A stretch of DNA of 52,002 bases from contig NZ_QKAP01000141.1 of assembly GCF_003247215.1 (NCBI RefSeq), positions 1-52,002 on the forward strand. Reading direction: 5' to 3'. Source of the DNA: Malonomonas rubra. Its GTDB lineage: Bacteria; Desulfobacterota; Desulfuromonadia; Desulfuromonadales; Geopsychrobacteraceae. This document shows, in pieces, positions 34,641 to 42,194 of this stretch. A program made the translations under genes and the position numbers. The notes below the pieces were generated by a model, which saw nothing but the letters and a program-made list of their open reading frames with translations, was not told the DNA's origin and made no database searches. Every line of letters begins with the position of its first letter. Positions within the stretch are counted from its first letter, which is position 1.

Positions 34641-36086
34641 ATGAAACTATTGAAGTTGCTTACCTTTTTGTTACTCCCACTGTTACTGGTCATTACTGCA
34701 ACGTTGCCGGCTGTAGCTCAAGATGTCGGGCTAGAAAGCCTGCGCGAAAGCGGCAAGGCCTTCCGCAGTGTCGCCAAGCAGGTATCACCAGCGGTGGTCT
34801 ATATTCAGGTCGAAAAGGAGGTCGAACAACAGAACTTCAGCAATCCGTTCGGCAACACCCCGTTTGGTGACGAATTTTTCCGGCGCTTCTTCGGCCAACC
34901 AGACCAGAAGCAGAGCCCGCATAATACCCCACGTAAACACCAGTCGGTGGGGCAGGGATCCGGCTTCATCATCTCTGCTGACGGCTATATCATGACCAAC
35001 AACCACGTAGTCGGTGATGCCGACCGGGTCACGGTGCGCTTGCTGGACGGCCGCGAATTCACCGCCAAAACGATCGGCACTGACCCACCGACCGACGTGG
35101 CACTGATCAAGATTGAAGCCGATGAAAAACTTCCGTTCCTCAAACTCGGCAACTCCGACCAGATGGAGGTCGGCGACTGGGTGTTGGCGTTCGGCAATCC
35201 GTTCGGCCTTTCCCACACCCTGACAGCCGGAATCGTCAGCGCCAAAGGGCGCAGTGGGATCGGCCTGAGCGATTACGAGAACTTCATTCAGACCGACGCA
35301 GCGATCAACCCGGGCAACTCAGGCGGTCCGCTAATCAATCTGGACGGCCAGGTGATAGGCATGAACACCGCCATCTTCAGCCGTAGCGGAGGCTATATGG
35401 GGATCGGCTTCGCCATTCCGATCAACATGGCAAAAAACATCCGCGATCAACTGGTTGAGCATGGCACGGTCACCCGCGGCCGCCTAGGTATTTATATCCA
35501 AGATATCAATAAGGATCTGGCCGATTCCTTCGGCCTCGAGCAAATCGATGGGATTCTGGTCGCTCAAGTCATTGAAGATTCTCCAGCGGCAAAGGCCGGC
35601 CTCCGACAAGGGGATGTAATCCTCGAACTGGACGGCATAAAGGTCGACAAGGTTGCCAAGTTCCGCAACCAAATCGCCCTGACCCGCCCCGGCACAGAGA
35701 TCAAATTGACCGTGCTGCGCGACGGTGAGGAGAAGCAGATCAAAGCAACGATCGGTTCGTTGGAAACCGATGAGCAGGGCAAACCGGTCAGCGCCGACAA
35801 GCTGCCCAAACTCGGGATGAGTCTGCAGAAACTAACCGATGAATTGGCCGGTCAGTTCGGCTATGAAGGAGAGAAAGGTGTTCTGGTAACCGCCGTTGAG
35901 GCTGATTCGATCGCCGACCGAGCCGGTATCAAGCGGGGAGACCTGATCGAAGAGGTCAACCGTAAAGCGGTCACCGAACCACAACAGGTAAAGGAAATGA
36001 TCAAGGAATCGGATAAAAAAACCGTCCTGCTTCTGGTCCGACAGGGCGAAGCCAGCCGCTATCTGGCACTGAAACTGACTGACTGA
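34641..36086 (+). CDS. degP: Periplasmic serine protease/chaperone Do (DegP/HtrA)
   Basis: DegP degrades or refolds damaged envelope proteins. The 481 residues start with a signal peptide ending near LPAVAQD. The trypsin-like domain has the triad His122 (YIMTNNHVVGDA), Asp152 (DPPTDVALIKIE) and Ser227 (DAAINPGNSGGPLINL), with a Q-rich N-terminal insert (NPFGNTPFGDEFFRRFFGQ) typical of DegP. Two PDZ domains follow (GRLGIYIQDINKDLADSFGL, EDSPAAKAGLRQGDVILELD; then LGMSLQKLTDELAGQFGY, DSIADRAGIKRGDLIEEVN). GGAGC precedes the ATG. It is cotranscribed with the receiver gene from a sigma-54 promoter, unlike the sigma-E/Cpx control of E. coli. A structured RNA begins 7 nt after its stop. Confidence 0.96.
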   Translation: MKLLKLLTFLLLPLLLVITATLPAVAQDVGLESLRESGKAFRSVAKQVSPAVVYIQVEKEVEQQNFSNPFGNTPFGDEFFRRFFGQPDQKQSPHNTPRKHQSVGQGSGFIISADGYIMTNNHVVGDADRVTVRLLDGREFTAKTIGTDPPTDVALIKIEADEKLPFLKLGNSDQMEVGDWVLAFGNPFGLSHTLTAGIVSAKGRSGIGLSDYENFIQTDAAINPGNSGGPLINLDGQVIGMNTAIFSRSGGYMGIGFAIPINMAKNIRDQLVEHGTVTRGRLGIYIQDINKDLADSFGLEQIDGILVAQVIEDSPAAKAGLRQGDVILELDGIKVDKVAKFRNQIALTRPGTEIKLTVLRDGEEKQIKATIGSLETDEQGKPVSADKLPKLGMSLQKLTDELAGQFGYEGEKGVLVTAVEADSIADRAGIKRGDLIEEVNRKAVTEPQQVKEMIKESDKKTVLLLVRQGEASRYLALKLTD

Positions 36087-36093
36087 TCCACCC

Positions 36094-36197
36094 GGCCGCT
36101 CAGCGTTCTGCTCAGCGCTGAGCGGCCACCACAGCACATTTTGGGCGTTACCTCCAACGTCCGGTTTTGGGGAATCAGCAGGGTTCCCCATTTTTTT
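36094..36197 (+). ncRNA. Candidate small RNA, copy 2 (degP 3'-UTR, three hairpins)
   Basis: About 104 nt directly after degP repeat the architecture of the RNA at 33904-34020. H1 is a perfect 12-bp stem GGCCGCTCAGCG/CGCTGAGCGGCC with the 10-nt loop TTCTGCTCAG (copy 1 TACTGCTCAG). H2 (36143-36162) is GGGCGTT/AACGTCC with the loop ACCTCC. H3 (36168-36190) is TGGGGAA/TTCCCCA with the loop TCAGCAGGG, then seven T residues as an intrinsic terminator. The stems differ from copy 1 while pairing is kept and the loops are conserved. No promoter is evident in front, so it would be released from the receiver-degP mRNA or act as its 3' end. Confidence 0.72.
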
Positions 36198-36212
36198 AAC
36201 TGCACACCCTAT

Positions 36213-36242
36213 TTGACAGCAAACATCGTTCTGGCGTATACA
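36213..36242 (+). promoter_or_regulatory. Sigma-70 promoter of the DUF815 ATPase gene
   Basis: TTGACA (36213-36218), an 18-bp spacer and TATACA (36237-36242) start 16 nt after the T-tract of the preceding RNA. A leader of about 140 nt would result. Confidence 0.6.
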
Positions 36243-36391
36243 GTCGTTCACTGGAAGCTGCAGGATGGTTTCAATGCTTGTCCCGCCTATCGCGTAGTGA
36301 CTCCCCATTTGTGACAGATTGTTTCCGGTTACCTTTCCCGATTAGAAAACTGTTGCGCATATTTGTATCTAACAAAAGAGAGAGCAAGAAG

Positions 36392-37273
36392 ATGATGAAC
36401 CTGAAACCTGAAGTAGTCGCCCAACTCGAACGTGTGCTCGGCTCGGTGGAGATGTTGTTGCCAAAAGCAAGCAAACCGGTCGATTGGGCCAAGTGCCACG
36501 CCGCCAACTGGCGCCGCCACTCTTTCTCCGGCTACTTGGAGCCCGTCAAGGTGACCGACAACACCCGGCTGGAAGAACTGCTCGGCGTCGAGGAGCAGAA
36601 AGAGACCATGGTCAATAACACCAAACAGTTTCTGCAGGGGCTGCCGGCCAACAACGCTTTGCTCTGGGGGTCGCGCGGCACTGGCAAATCCTCCATCGTT
36701 AAGGCGCTGCTCAATGAATACGCAGACCAAGGCTTAAGAATCATCCAGGTGGAAAAGGAGGATCTGATCTACCTGTCAGAGATTTTCGCGGCGATCGAGG
36801 ACCAACCCTACCGCTTCATCCTGCTCTGCGACGATCTCACCTTTGAAACCGGCGAATTGGCTTACAAGATGCTGAAGAGCGCACTTGATGGTTCCGTCTA
36901 TTCGGCGCCTGACAACGTGCTGATCTACGTCACCAGTAATCGCCGCTACCTGCTGCCGGAGTACGACGGCGACCACCTGGGCGGCAAATACGTCAAAGGC
37001 GAGCTGCAGCAGAGTGAAATTCAGGAGGAAAAGAGCTCGCTGTCCGATCGCTTCGGACTCTGGGTACCGTTCCATGTCTTCTCGCAGGAGCGCTATCTGG
37101 AAGCGGTCAAGCTCTGCATTGAGCGCTGGAGCAAAGACCTCGGCCGCCCGGTCCCCTGGAGCAATGACCTGCAGCAGGCAGCGATCAAATGGAGTCATCA
37201 AAAGAGTAAACGCTGCGGCCGAACCGCCTATCAGTTTTCCAAAAACTGGGTCGGCAAATACCTGATGAAATAG
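36392..37273 (+). CDS. DUF815-family AAA ATPase
   Basis: The start at 36392 (MMNLKPEVVAQLERVLGSVE) follows AGAGAGAGCAAG; the longer frame to 36278 has no ribosome-binding site and a non-coding look. The 293 residues contain Walker A in NNALLWGSRGTGKSSIVKAL, a Walker B-like FILLCDDLTFETGELAYKML and the sensor region VLIYVTSNRRYLLPEYDGDH. SDRFGLWVPFHVFSQERYLE and SKRCGRTAYQFSKNWVGKYL follow. These are the conserved blocks of DUF815, a soluble ATPase family of unknown function that is widespread in Proteobacteria. A strong terminator follows. Confidence 0.9.
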   Translation: MMNLKPEVVAQLERVLGSVEMLLPKASKPVDWAKCHAANWRRHSFSGYLEPVKVTDNTRLEELLGVEEQKETMVNNTKQFLQGLPANNALLWGSRGTGKSSIVKALLNEYADQGLRIIQVEKEDLIYLSEIFAAIEDQPYRFILLCDDLTFETGELAYKMLKSALDGSVYSAPDNVLIYVTSNRRYLLPEYDGDHLGGKYVKGELQQSEIQEEKSSLSDRFGLWVPFHVFSQERYLEAVKLCIERWSKDLGRPVPWSNDLQQAAIKWSHQKSKRCGRTAYQFSKNWVGKYLMK

Positions 37274-37296
37274 GAAAAACCTTTTTGCCACAAGCA

Positions 37297-37329
37297 ACGG
37301 GCGGGAATGATTCCGCCCGTTTTTTTTTT
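37297..37329 (+). terminator. Intrinsic terminator after the DUF815 gene
   Basis: An 8-bp stem ACGGGCGG / CCGCCCGT with loop GAATGATT is followed by ten T residues. Confidence 0.92.
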
Positions 37330-37414
37330 GCCCCGATTCGGCAAATCCCCTCCGACTATGTTAAAACTAGAGACGTTTCGTCTCAACAACAGACCTTCTT
37401 TCCCGGAGGGAAAC

Positions 37415-38230
37415 ATGCTCGACTCCTTTCTTCAGCTCAGTCCGATCACTCAAGCATTGCTAGCCACTCTCTTTACCTGGGGGGTCACTGCCGCCGGAGC
37501 CGCTGCCGTTTTTGTAAAGAACGAGATCAACCCGAAACACCTCGACGCAACTCTAGGTTTCGCCGCCGGGGTGATGATCGCCGCCAGTTTCTGGTCGCTG
37601 CTCAGTCCCGGCATAGAAATGGCCGAACAGATGGGCCAAATTCCTTGGCTGACTGCAGTGATCGGTTTTCTCGGCGGTGGTGTCTTCATGCGCTTGACCG
37701 ACAAGTTCCTACCGCATCTGCATCCGGGGTTGAAAATGAACCAAAGTGAGGGGGTCAAGACCTCCTGGCAGCGCAGCACCCTGCTGGTGCTAGCGATAAC
37801 GTTGCATAATTTCCCGGAAGGGTTGGCGGTCGGCGTCGCTTTCGGTGCGATTGATGCGGGGCTTCCGTCGGCAAATATCGGCGGGGCGATTGCCTTGGCA
37901 ATCGGCATCGGCATTCAGAATTTTCCGGAGGGAACAGCGGTGTCGATGCCTCTGCGACGGGAAGGGCTGAGCCGCGGCAAGAGTTTTATGATGGGACAGG
38001 CATCCGGCATCGTCGAACCGATCGCTGGAGTTATGGGCGCGATGTTCGTGATCGTGATGCAGCCGATATTGCCCTACGCTCTCTGCTTTGCCGCCGGGGC
38101 GATGATCTTTGTGGTGGTTGAAGAACTGATCCCGGAATCGCAGCGGGTTCAGGGCAACATCGACCTAGTCACCATGTCTACGATGATCGGTTTTGCGGTA
38201 ATGATGCTGCTCGACGTCGCCTTGGGCTGA
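37415..38230 (+). CDS. ZIP-family metal transporter (ZupT/GufA type)
   Basis: ZIP proteins move Zn2+ and related metals into the cytoplasm. The start at 37415 has CCGGAGGG upstream and yields 271 residues with eight membrane segments. The metal-site motifs are [19 protein letters not shown] in helix 4 and [18 protein letters not shown] in helix 5. Other family blocks are [49 protein letters not shown] and [19 protein letters not shown]. The histidine-poor central loop fits the GufA subgroup. No metal-regulator box was recognised in front. It converges with the NlpC/P60 gene. Confidence 0.94.
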   Translation: MLDSFLQLSPITQALLATLFTWGVTAAGAAAVFVKNEINPKHLDATLGFAAGVMIAASFWSLLSPGIEMAEQMGQIPWLTAVIGFLGGGVFMRLTDKFLPHLHPGLKMNQSEGVKTSWQRSTLLVLAITLHNFPEGLAVGVAFGAIDAGLPSANIGGAIALAIGIGIQNFPEGTAVSMPLRREGLSRGKSFMMGQASGIVEPIAGVMGAMFVIVMQPILPYALCFAAGAMIFVVVEELIPESQRVQGNIDLVTMSTMIGFAVMMLLDVALG

Positions 38231-38233
38231 TCG

Positions 38234-38728
38234 TTAAAACCGGCCTGCGCCGATCAGATGCTCGCGCCAGTACGGATTATCCAGGGAAGCGTAACTGACT
38301 TGTTTTCCAGAAGATGACGCATGAATGAAACGCCCGTCACGATCGTAAATACCGACATGCGACACCTCCAGTGGACTGAGACGGAAAAAGAGGATGTCGC
38401 CCGGCTGCAGATTCTGTAACGGAACCCGGTTCGACTGACGGAATTGCTCGCTTGAGGTTCTCGGAGCCTGAACACCGCCACTACGGTAGGCATAACTGAC
38501 CAAGCCGCTACAGTCGAAACCACTTGGCCCAGCCCCCCCATAACGATACGGCGCACCGAGCATCTTGCGCGCAGTACCGACAACCGACTCCTGCGTCGTT
38601 TGAGACAGCGCTGGAGCAGTAACGGCTGGTGTCTGTTCAACCCGAACTTGCTGTGACTTCTGCGGTCCCGCGCAGGCCGCCAGCAGGACTATCCCAGCCA
38701 CAAGCGGGGCTGATTTGAGTTTTCGCAT
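38234..38728 (-). CDS. NlpC/P60-family lipoprotein, probable peptidoglycan endopeptidase
   Basis: The start at 38728 (MRKLKSAPLVAGIVLLAACA) has GGAGGTG upstream and gives a lipoprotein signal with lipobox LLAAC (Cys about 19). The 164 residues end with an NlpC/P60 cysteine peptidase domain: MLGAPYRYGGAGPSGFDCSG with the catalytic Cys, RVPLQNLQPGDILFFRLSPL, EVSHVGIYDRDGRFIHASSS with the catalytic His and third residue. Such enzymes (Spr/MepS-like) cut stem-peptide cross-links to allow wall growth. The short linker after the lipidation site (QKSQQVRVEQTPAVTAPALS) is flexible. Confidence 0.93.
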   Translation of the reverse strand: MRKLKSAPLVAGIVLLAACAGPQKSQQVRVEQTPAVTAPALSQTTQESVVGTARKMLGAPYRYGGAGPSGFDCSGLVSYAYRSGGVQAPRTSSEQFRQSNRVPLQNLQPGDILFFRLSPLEVSHVGIYDRDGRFIHASSSGKQVSYASLDNPYWREHLIGAGRF

Positions 38729-38913
38729 CACGCACCTCCATCTTTTCACCAATATTAGCTTCAGCAAATCCTATTCCACCTGCGACCTACTCTGATGGTA
38801 AAATGAATTCAACCCCTTAGCGATTGTAGTCAGAAACTGCTAAAGTAATTTGCAATGCAAAAATTACCGACTCGATGCATTAACTGACAAAAATTGACAC
38901 TGAGAGGTGACGG

Positions 38914-39819
38914 ATGCGGATCGGGATCGACCTGGGAGGAACCAAGACCGAAATTATTGTGCTCGACGAACAGGGCGAGATACGCCTGCGTCGCCGGGTG
39001 CCGACCATCCGCGGTGATTACGATGCCACGCTACGTTCCCTCCATGAACTGGTCACATCAGCAGAAACCGAGATCGGCCACCGGTGCAGTGTCGGTATCG
39101 GCATCCCTGGGGTCACATCTCCAGCAACTGGACTGATCAAAAACGCCAATTCGACCTGGCTGATCGGCAAGCCGTTTGAAGAGGATCTGCAAAAGCTGCT
39201 GCAGCGCCCTCTGCACCTGGCCAACGACGCCAACTGTTTCGCCCTCTCCGAGGCCGTCGACGGTGCGGCAGCGGGTGCACAAAACGTATTCGGTGTCATT
39301 CTCGGTACGGGCGTCGGCGGCGGCATAGTTATCGACGGTAAGGTTTTGAACGGCTGCAATGCTATTGCCGGGGAATGGGGACATAACCCGCTCCCTTGGC
39401 CACAAGCGGAAGAGCTGCCGGGGCCGAAATGCTATTGCGGCCGCTGCGGCTGTATCGAAACCTTCCTGTCCGGCCCAGGGTTAATGGCGGACCACCTGCT
39501 CCACACCGGTCAGAAGAGAAGTGGAGAGGAAATCGCCACCCGCACGGAGGGAGCGGCAAGCCTGCGCCGTCACGCGCATCGACTGGCGCGGGCACTGGCA
39601 TCGGTCATCAACCTGCTTGACCCGGACTTTATTGTACTTGGCGGCGGCCTTTCGAACATCGAATCGCTCTACAGCGAAGTGCCGAAGCTCTGGCAAATGT
39701 ATGTATTTTCCGACCAAGTCACCACCCGGCTGGTCAGAAACCTCCACGGTGACTCGAGCGGCGTTCGCGGAGCCGCCTGGCTTTGGCCTTCCGGATCAAC
39801 CTCGAACAACCGACGGTGA
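38914..39819 (+). CDS. ROK-family sugar kinase (fructokinase/NagK-like)
   Basis: The 301 residues match ROK kinases: MRIGIDLGGTKTEIIVLDEQ for phosphate 1, GIGIPGVTSPATGLIKNANS, ANDANCFALSEAVDGAAAGA with the catalytic Asp, FGVILGTGVGGGIVIDGKVL for phosphate 2, and GEWGHNPLPWP followed by the zinc motif CYCGRCGCIETFLSGPGL. VLGGGLSNIESLY ends the adenosine site. The family phosphorylates fructose, mannose, glucose or N-acetylglucosamine; which sugar is used here cannot be told. GAGAGGTGACGG lies before the ATG. It precedes an SDR gene by 43 nt. Confidence 0.9.
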   Translation: MRIGIDLGGTKTEIIVLDEQGEIRLRRRVPTIRGDYDATLRSLHELVTSAETEIGHRCSVGIGIPGVTSPATGLIKNANSTWLIGKPFEEDLQKLLQRPLHLANDANCFALSEAVDGAAAGAQNVFGVILGTGVGGGIVIDGKVLNGCNAIAGEWGHNPLPWPQAEELPGPKCYCGRCGCIETFLSGPGLMADHLLHTGQKRSGEEIATRTEGAASLRRHAHRLARALASVINLLDPDFIVLGGGLSNIESLYSEVPKLWQMYVFSDQVTTRLVRNLHGDSSGVRGAAWLWPSGSTSNNRR

Positions 39820-39862
39820 AAGCAAAGGAAATATCCCCTGCTAAAAAAGATGGAGTGTAAAC

Positions 39863-40606
39863 ATGCCCAAAACAATTCTGATTACCGGCGCGACGTCCGG
39901 ATTCGGTACCGCTACTGCCAGAAAGTTCGCTGCCGAGGGCTGGAAATTAATTATCACCGGTCGCCGCGAAGAGCGGTTGCAGCAACTACAGAAAGAACTG
40001 GGAGCTGCTGTTCAACAAGCAATTCCCCTCGATGTCCGTGATCGCCATCTGGTTTTTGATAGGCTGGGGGCGCTGGAATCGATCGACCTGCTGCTAAATA
40101 ATGCTGGCCTCGCCCTTGGCCTAGAACCGGCCTGGGATGTCAATATCGATGACTGGGACACGATGGTCGACACCAACATCAAGGGATTGATGTACTGCAC
40201 ACGCGCGGTTCTGCCCAAGATGGTCCAGCAGAACAGCGGTCATATAGTCTGCGTCGGCTCAACCGCCGGTGCCTGGCCCTATCCCGGCGGCAACACCTAT
40301 GGCAGCACCAAAGCCTTTGTTCAGCAATTCTGCCGCAACCTGCGCGCCGACCTGCTTGGCAAAAAGGTGCGGGTCACCAATATCGCCCCCGGCATGGCCA
40401 AAAGCGAGTTTTCCGACGTGCGTTTCAAGGGGGATAAAGAAAAAGCCGCCAGAGTCTATCAAGGTGCGGAGCCGCTTCGCCCAGAGGATATCGCCGAAAT
40501 GGTCTGGTGGGTCACCAGTCAGCCGCCCCACCTCAACATCAACATGATTGAGGCGATGTCGATCGATCAGAGCTGGGGGCCTCTAGCTGTTCATCGCGAA
40601 GGCTAA
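39863..40606 (+). CDS. Short-chain dehydrogenase/reductase, YdfG-like
   Basis: The 247 residues hold the SDR pattern: ILITGATSGFGTATARKFAA as the nucleotide-binding Gly-x3-Gly-x-Gly, GRREERLQQL, LLNNAGLALGLEPAWDVNID, VCVGSTAGAWPYPGGNTYGS with the catalytic Ser, and Tyr-x3-Lys in TYGSTKAFVQQFC. The Arg after the second strand favours NADP(H). The block RVTNIAPGMAKSEFSDVRFK is close to that of E. coli YdfG, an NADP-dependent 3-hydroxy-acid dehydrogenase acting on serine, allo-threonine or malonic semialdehyde. Substrate here is inferred. Confidence 0.9.
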   Translation: MPKTILITGATSGFGTATARKFAAEGWKLIITGRREERLQQLQKELGAAVQQAIPLDVRDRHLVFDRLGALESIDLLLNNAGLALGLEPAWDVNIDDWDTMVDTNIKGLMYCTRAVLPKMVQQNSGHIVCVGSTAGAWPYPGGNTYGSTKAFVQQFCRNLRADLLGKKVRVTNIAPGMAKSEFSDVRFKGDKEKAARVYQGAEPLRPEDIAEMVWWVTSQPPHLNINMIEAMSIDQSWGPLAVHREG

Positions 40607-40609
40607 AGA

Positions 40610-41842
40610 CTAAAACATCTGGCGTCGGATAGCCTTTTCCAATTCTTTGGCGGGAACAAAATCGGCCTGCAGGCTGAGTACCTTTTCGCAATCGCTCAAA
40701 GCTCGGCTGTAGAGCTGCATCTCAAACCATGTCTGCGCCCGTCCCCAGTAGCTTTCGAAAGGAGCGCTATCTATCTGAATCGCCCGCTGATAATCTTCAA
40801 GCGACTGGTCATAACGGCCCAGCACCCGGCAGACCAGCCCACGATTGCAACAGGCACGGGCATTCTCGACATTGTAGTGCATCGCCTTGCTAAAATCATC
40901 GATCGCCTTCTGGTAATCGGCCAGCGCAAACAGGGCCATCCCGCGATGGTTATAAACCAGTGAGCGAATCGGCGCCTCCAGCTTCATCCGCAGAATCTGC
41001 CCATATATTTGTATAGCCAGAGAGAAGTTCTTGTTACTGTGCGCTTCTAACGCCTTGAACATCGATTTTTCCAGCCCGCGCGGCGAGGCCTCCAGGTCGG
41101 TCAGCGGATCTTCTTCGGCTGAGAATTCGATTCCGCCAAGGCCGGCAATCTCCAGCGAGCGATCTTGGGTCAGCAACTGTTCGATACTCTGACGTCGCTT
41201 GATACCTCTTTGCCGTAGCTCTTTCTGATAGTCACGGATTTCCTGGAAAATCAAATCGGAAAGCGCCAAAGAGGCATTAAGTGAAGCCAGCTTGCGCTTG
41301 ATCGATTCGTTGGGAAAACCAAGGTCTGATTTATAGACCAATTCATGTTCGACTTCCGCCCAAGCATCCTGCAAAATGGTGCGCAGCTGAACTTCGCAAA
41401 AAGACTCGGCATAGGGCAGACCTTCCGGCCATTTTTCGAGACGGAGCAGGAGATGAACCGAATCGTAACCGAACTCACGGAAAGAATGCTGCTCGCCTTT
41501 ATGCTCCAGCTCAACAACCTCGAAGTTAGCCAGAATTAATTGTTCAATCTGGTCAAGATCTTCGATAAACGGACAGATAACCCGCAGCCCGAGCAGATCA
41601 CTGATCAGCGGCCGAACTTGCGGCCTTTTTCGCAAAAGCTTAGTTAACTTGTCGAAATAGTTATCGAATCCCTTGACCCGGTATTTGATGGTGGGGGAAT
41701 AGCCACGCGACTCCAAAAGTTCGTGCAGCAGATGACACTGCTCCTGTAACCGGCTGTCCAGTTTCGGTTTCAGGGCTTCATACTGCTCCCGTGTCTTACC
41801 TCGATCAGGGCAAGGATAATTCATCATCCGTTTTTTGTTCAC
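40610..41842 (-). CDS. RelA/SpoT-type alarmone synthetase domain fused to C-terminal TPR repeats
   Basis: The GTG at 41842 (VNKKRMMNYPCPDRG) has AAGAGGT at ideal spacing and yields 410 residues. Residues about 25-230 form a (p)ppGpp synthetase-like domain: IKYRVKGFDNYFDKLTKLLR, ISDLLGLRVICPFIEDLDQI, FGYDSVHLLLRL and CEVQLRTILQDAWAEVEHEL, which contains the E-Q-RT-AW-H signature. There is no HD hydrolase, TGS or ACT domain. A helical linker follows, then residues about 285-410 carry three or four TPR units (NHRGMALFALADYQKAIDDF, CNRGLVCRVLGRYDQSLEDY, YWGRAQTWFEMQLYSRALSD). TPRs usually bind peptides or proteins, so synthesis may be gated by a partner. It ends 3 nt from the convergent SDR gene. 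Confidence 0.88.
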   Translation of the reverse strand: MNKKRMMNYPCPDRGKTREQYEALKPKLDSRLQEQCHLLHELLESRGYSPTIKYRVKGFDNYFDKLTKLLRKRPQVRPLISDLLGLRVICPFIEDLDQIEQLILANFEVVELEHKGEQHSFREFGYDSVHLLLRLEKWPEGLPYAESFCEVQLRTILQDAWAEVEHELVYKSDLGFPNESIKRKLASLNASLALSDLIFQEIRDYQKELRQRGIKRRQSIEQLLTQDRSLEIAGLGGIEFSAEEDPLTDLEASPRGLEKSMFKALEAHSNKNFSLAIQIYGQILRMKLEAPIRSLVYNHRGMALFALADYQKAIDDFSKAMHYNVENARACCNRGLVCRVLGRYDQSLEDYQRAIQIDSAPFESYWGRAQTWFEMQLYSRALSDCEKVLSLQADFVPAKELEKAIRRQMF

Positions 41843-42011
41843 CGCAACCTCTTGATAATGAAAACATTTTAGCAAAAACTGGGAAATTGTTTTAGGAATT
41901 CCCAACCACAGAGAAGACAATCCACATTGCAAGGTGCTTATCCCGCTGACAGGATTGTAAAAGCCTGAGATCCATAGTTAGCAAAATTCCACATCCACAC
42001 GCAGACGGTAA

Positions 42012-42194
42012 GGTGCTTCTGTAAAGAATATTGCCGGTTTTTGTTCCGTACTCGACCAGCAACTGGGGATTACCTCCCAGGGAAAAAGGATTCCGCTGGC
42101 CCGTAAGATGTTGAGAAAAGCCCTCAATGTCGGCAGTTATGCTATTCCCCTACTCTATTATGATGAGCAACGCGAAGAATTAAGCGTCCTCTGA
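42012..42194 (+). pseudogene. Unrecognised coding-looking fragment
   Basis: A 60-codon stretch without a start codon or ribosome-binding site reads IAGFCSVLDQQLGITSQGKR, IPLARKMLRKALNVGSYAIP and LLYYDEQREELSVL before a TGA. Its amino-acid makeup looks like real protein, but I do not recognise the family. The upstream in-frame stop (42009) shows the 5' part is missing. It lies next to another dead gene. Confidence 0.3.

Noticed and set aside
36065-36080. TGGCAC near the degP 3' end as a sigma-54 promoter for RNA copy 2
   Set aside because: The -12 element reads CTGAC after the 5-nt spacer instead of TTGCN, so the essential GC is missing.
42064-42080. TTACCTCC flanked by CTGGG/CCCAG, a possible third small-RNA copy
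   Set aside because: There is no terminator with the TCAGCAGGG loop and no CTGCTCAG loop; the stretch reads as a protein-coding fragment.
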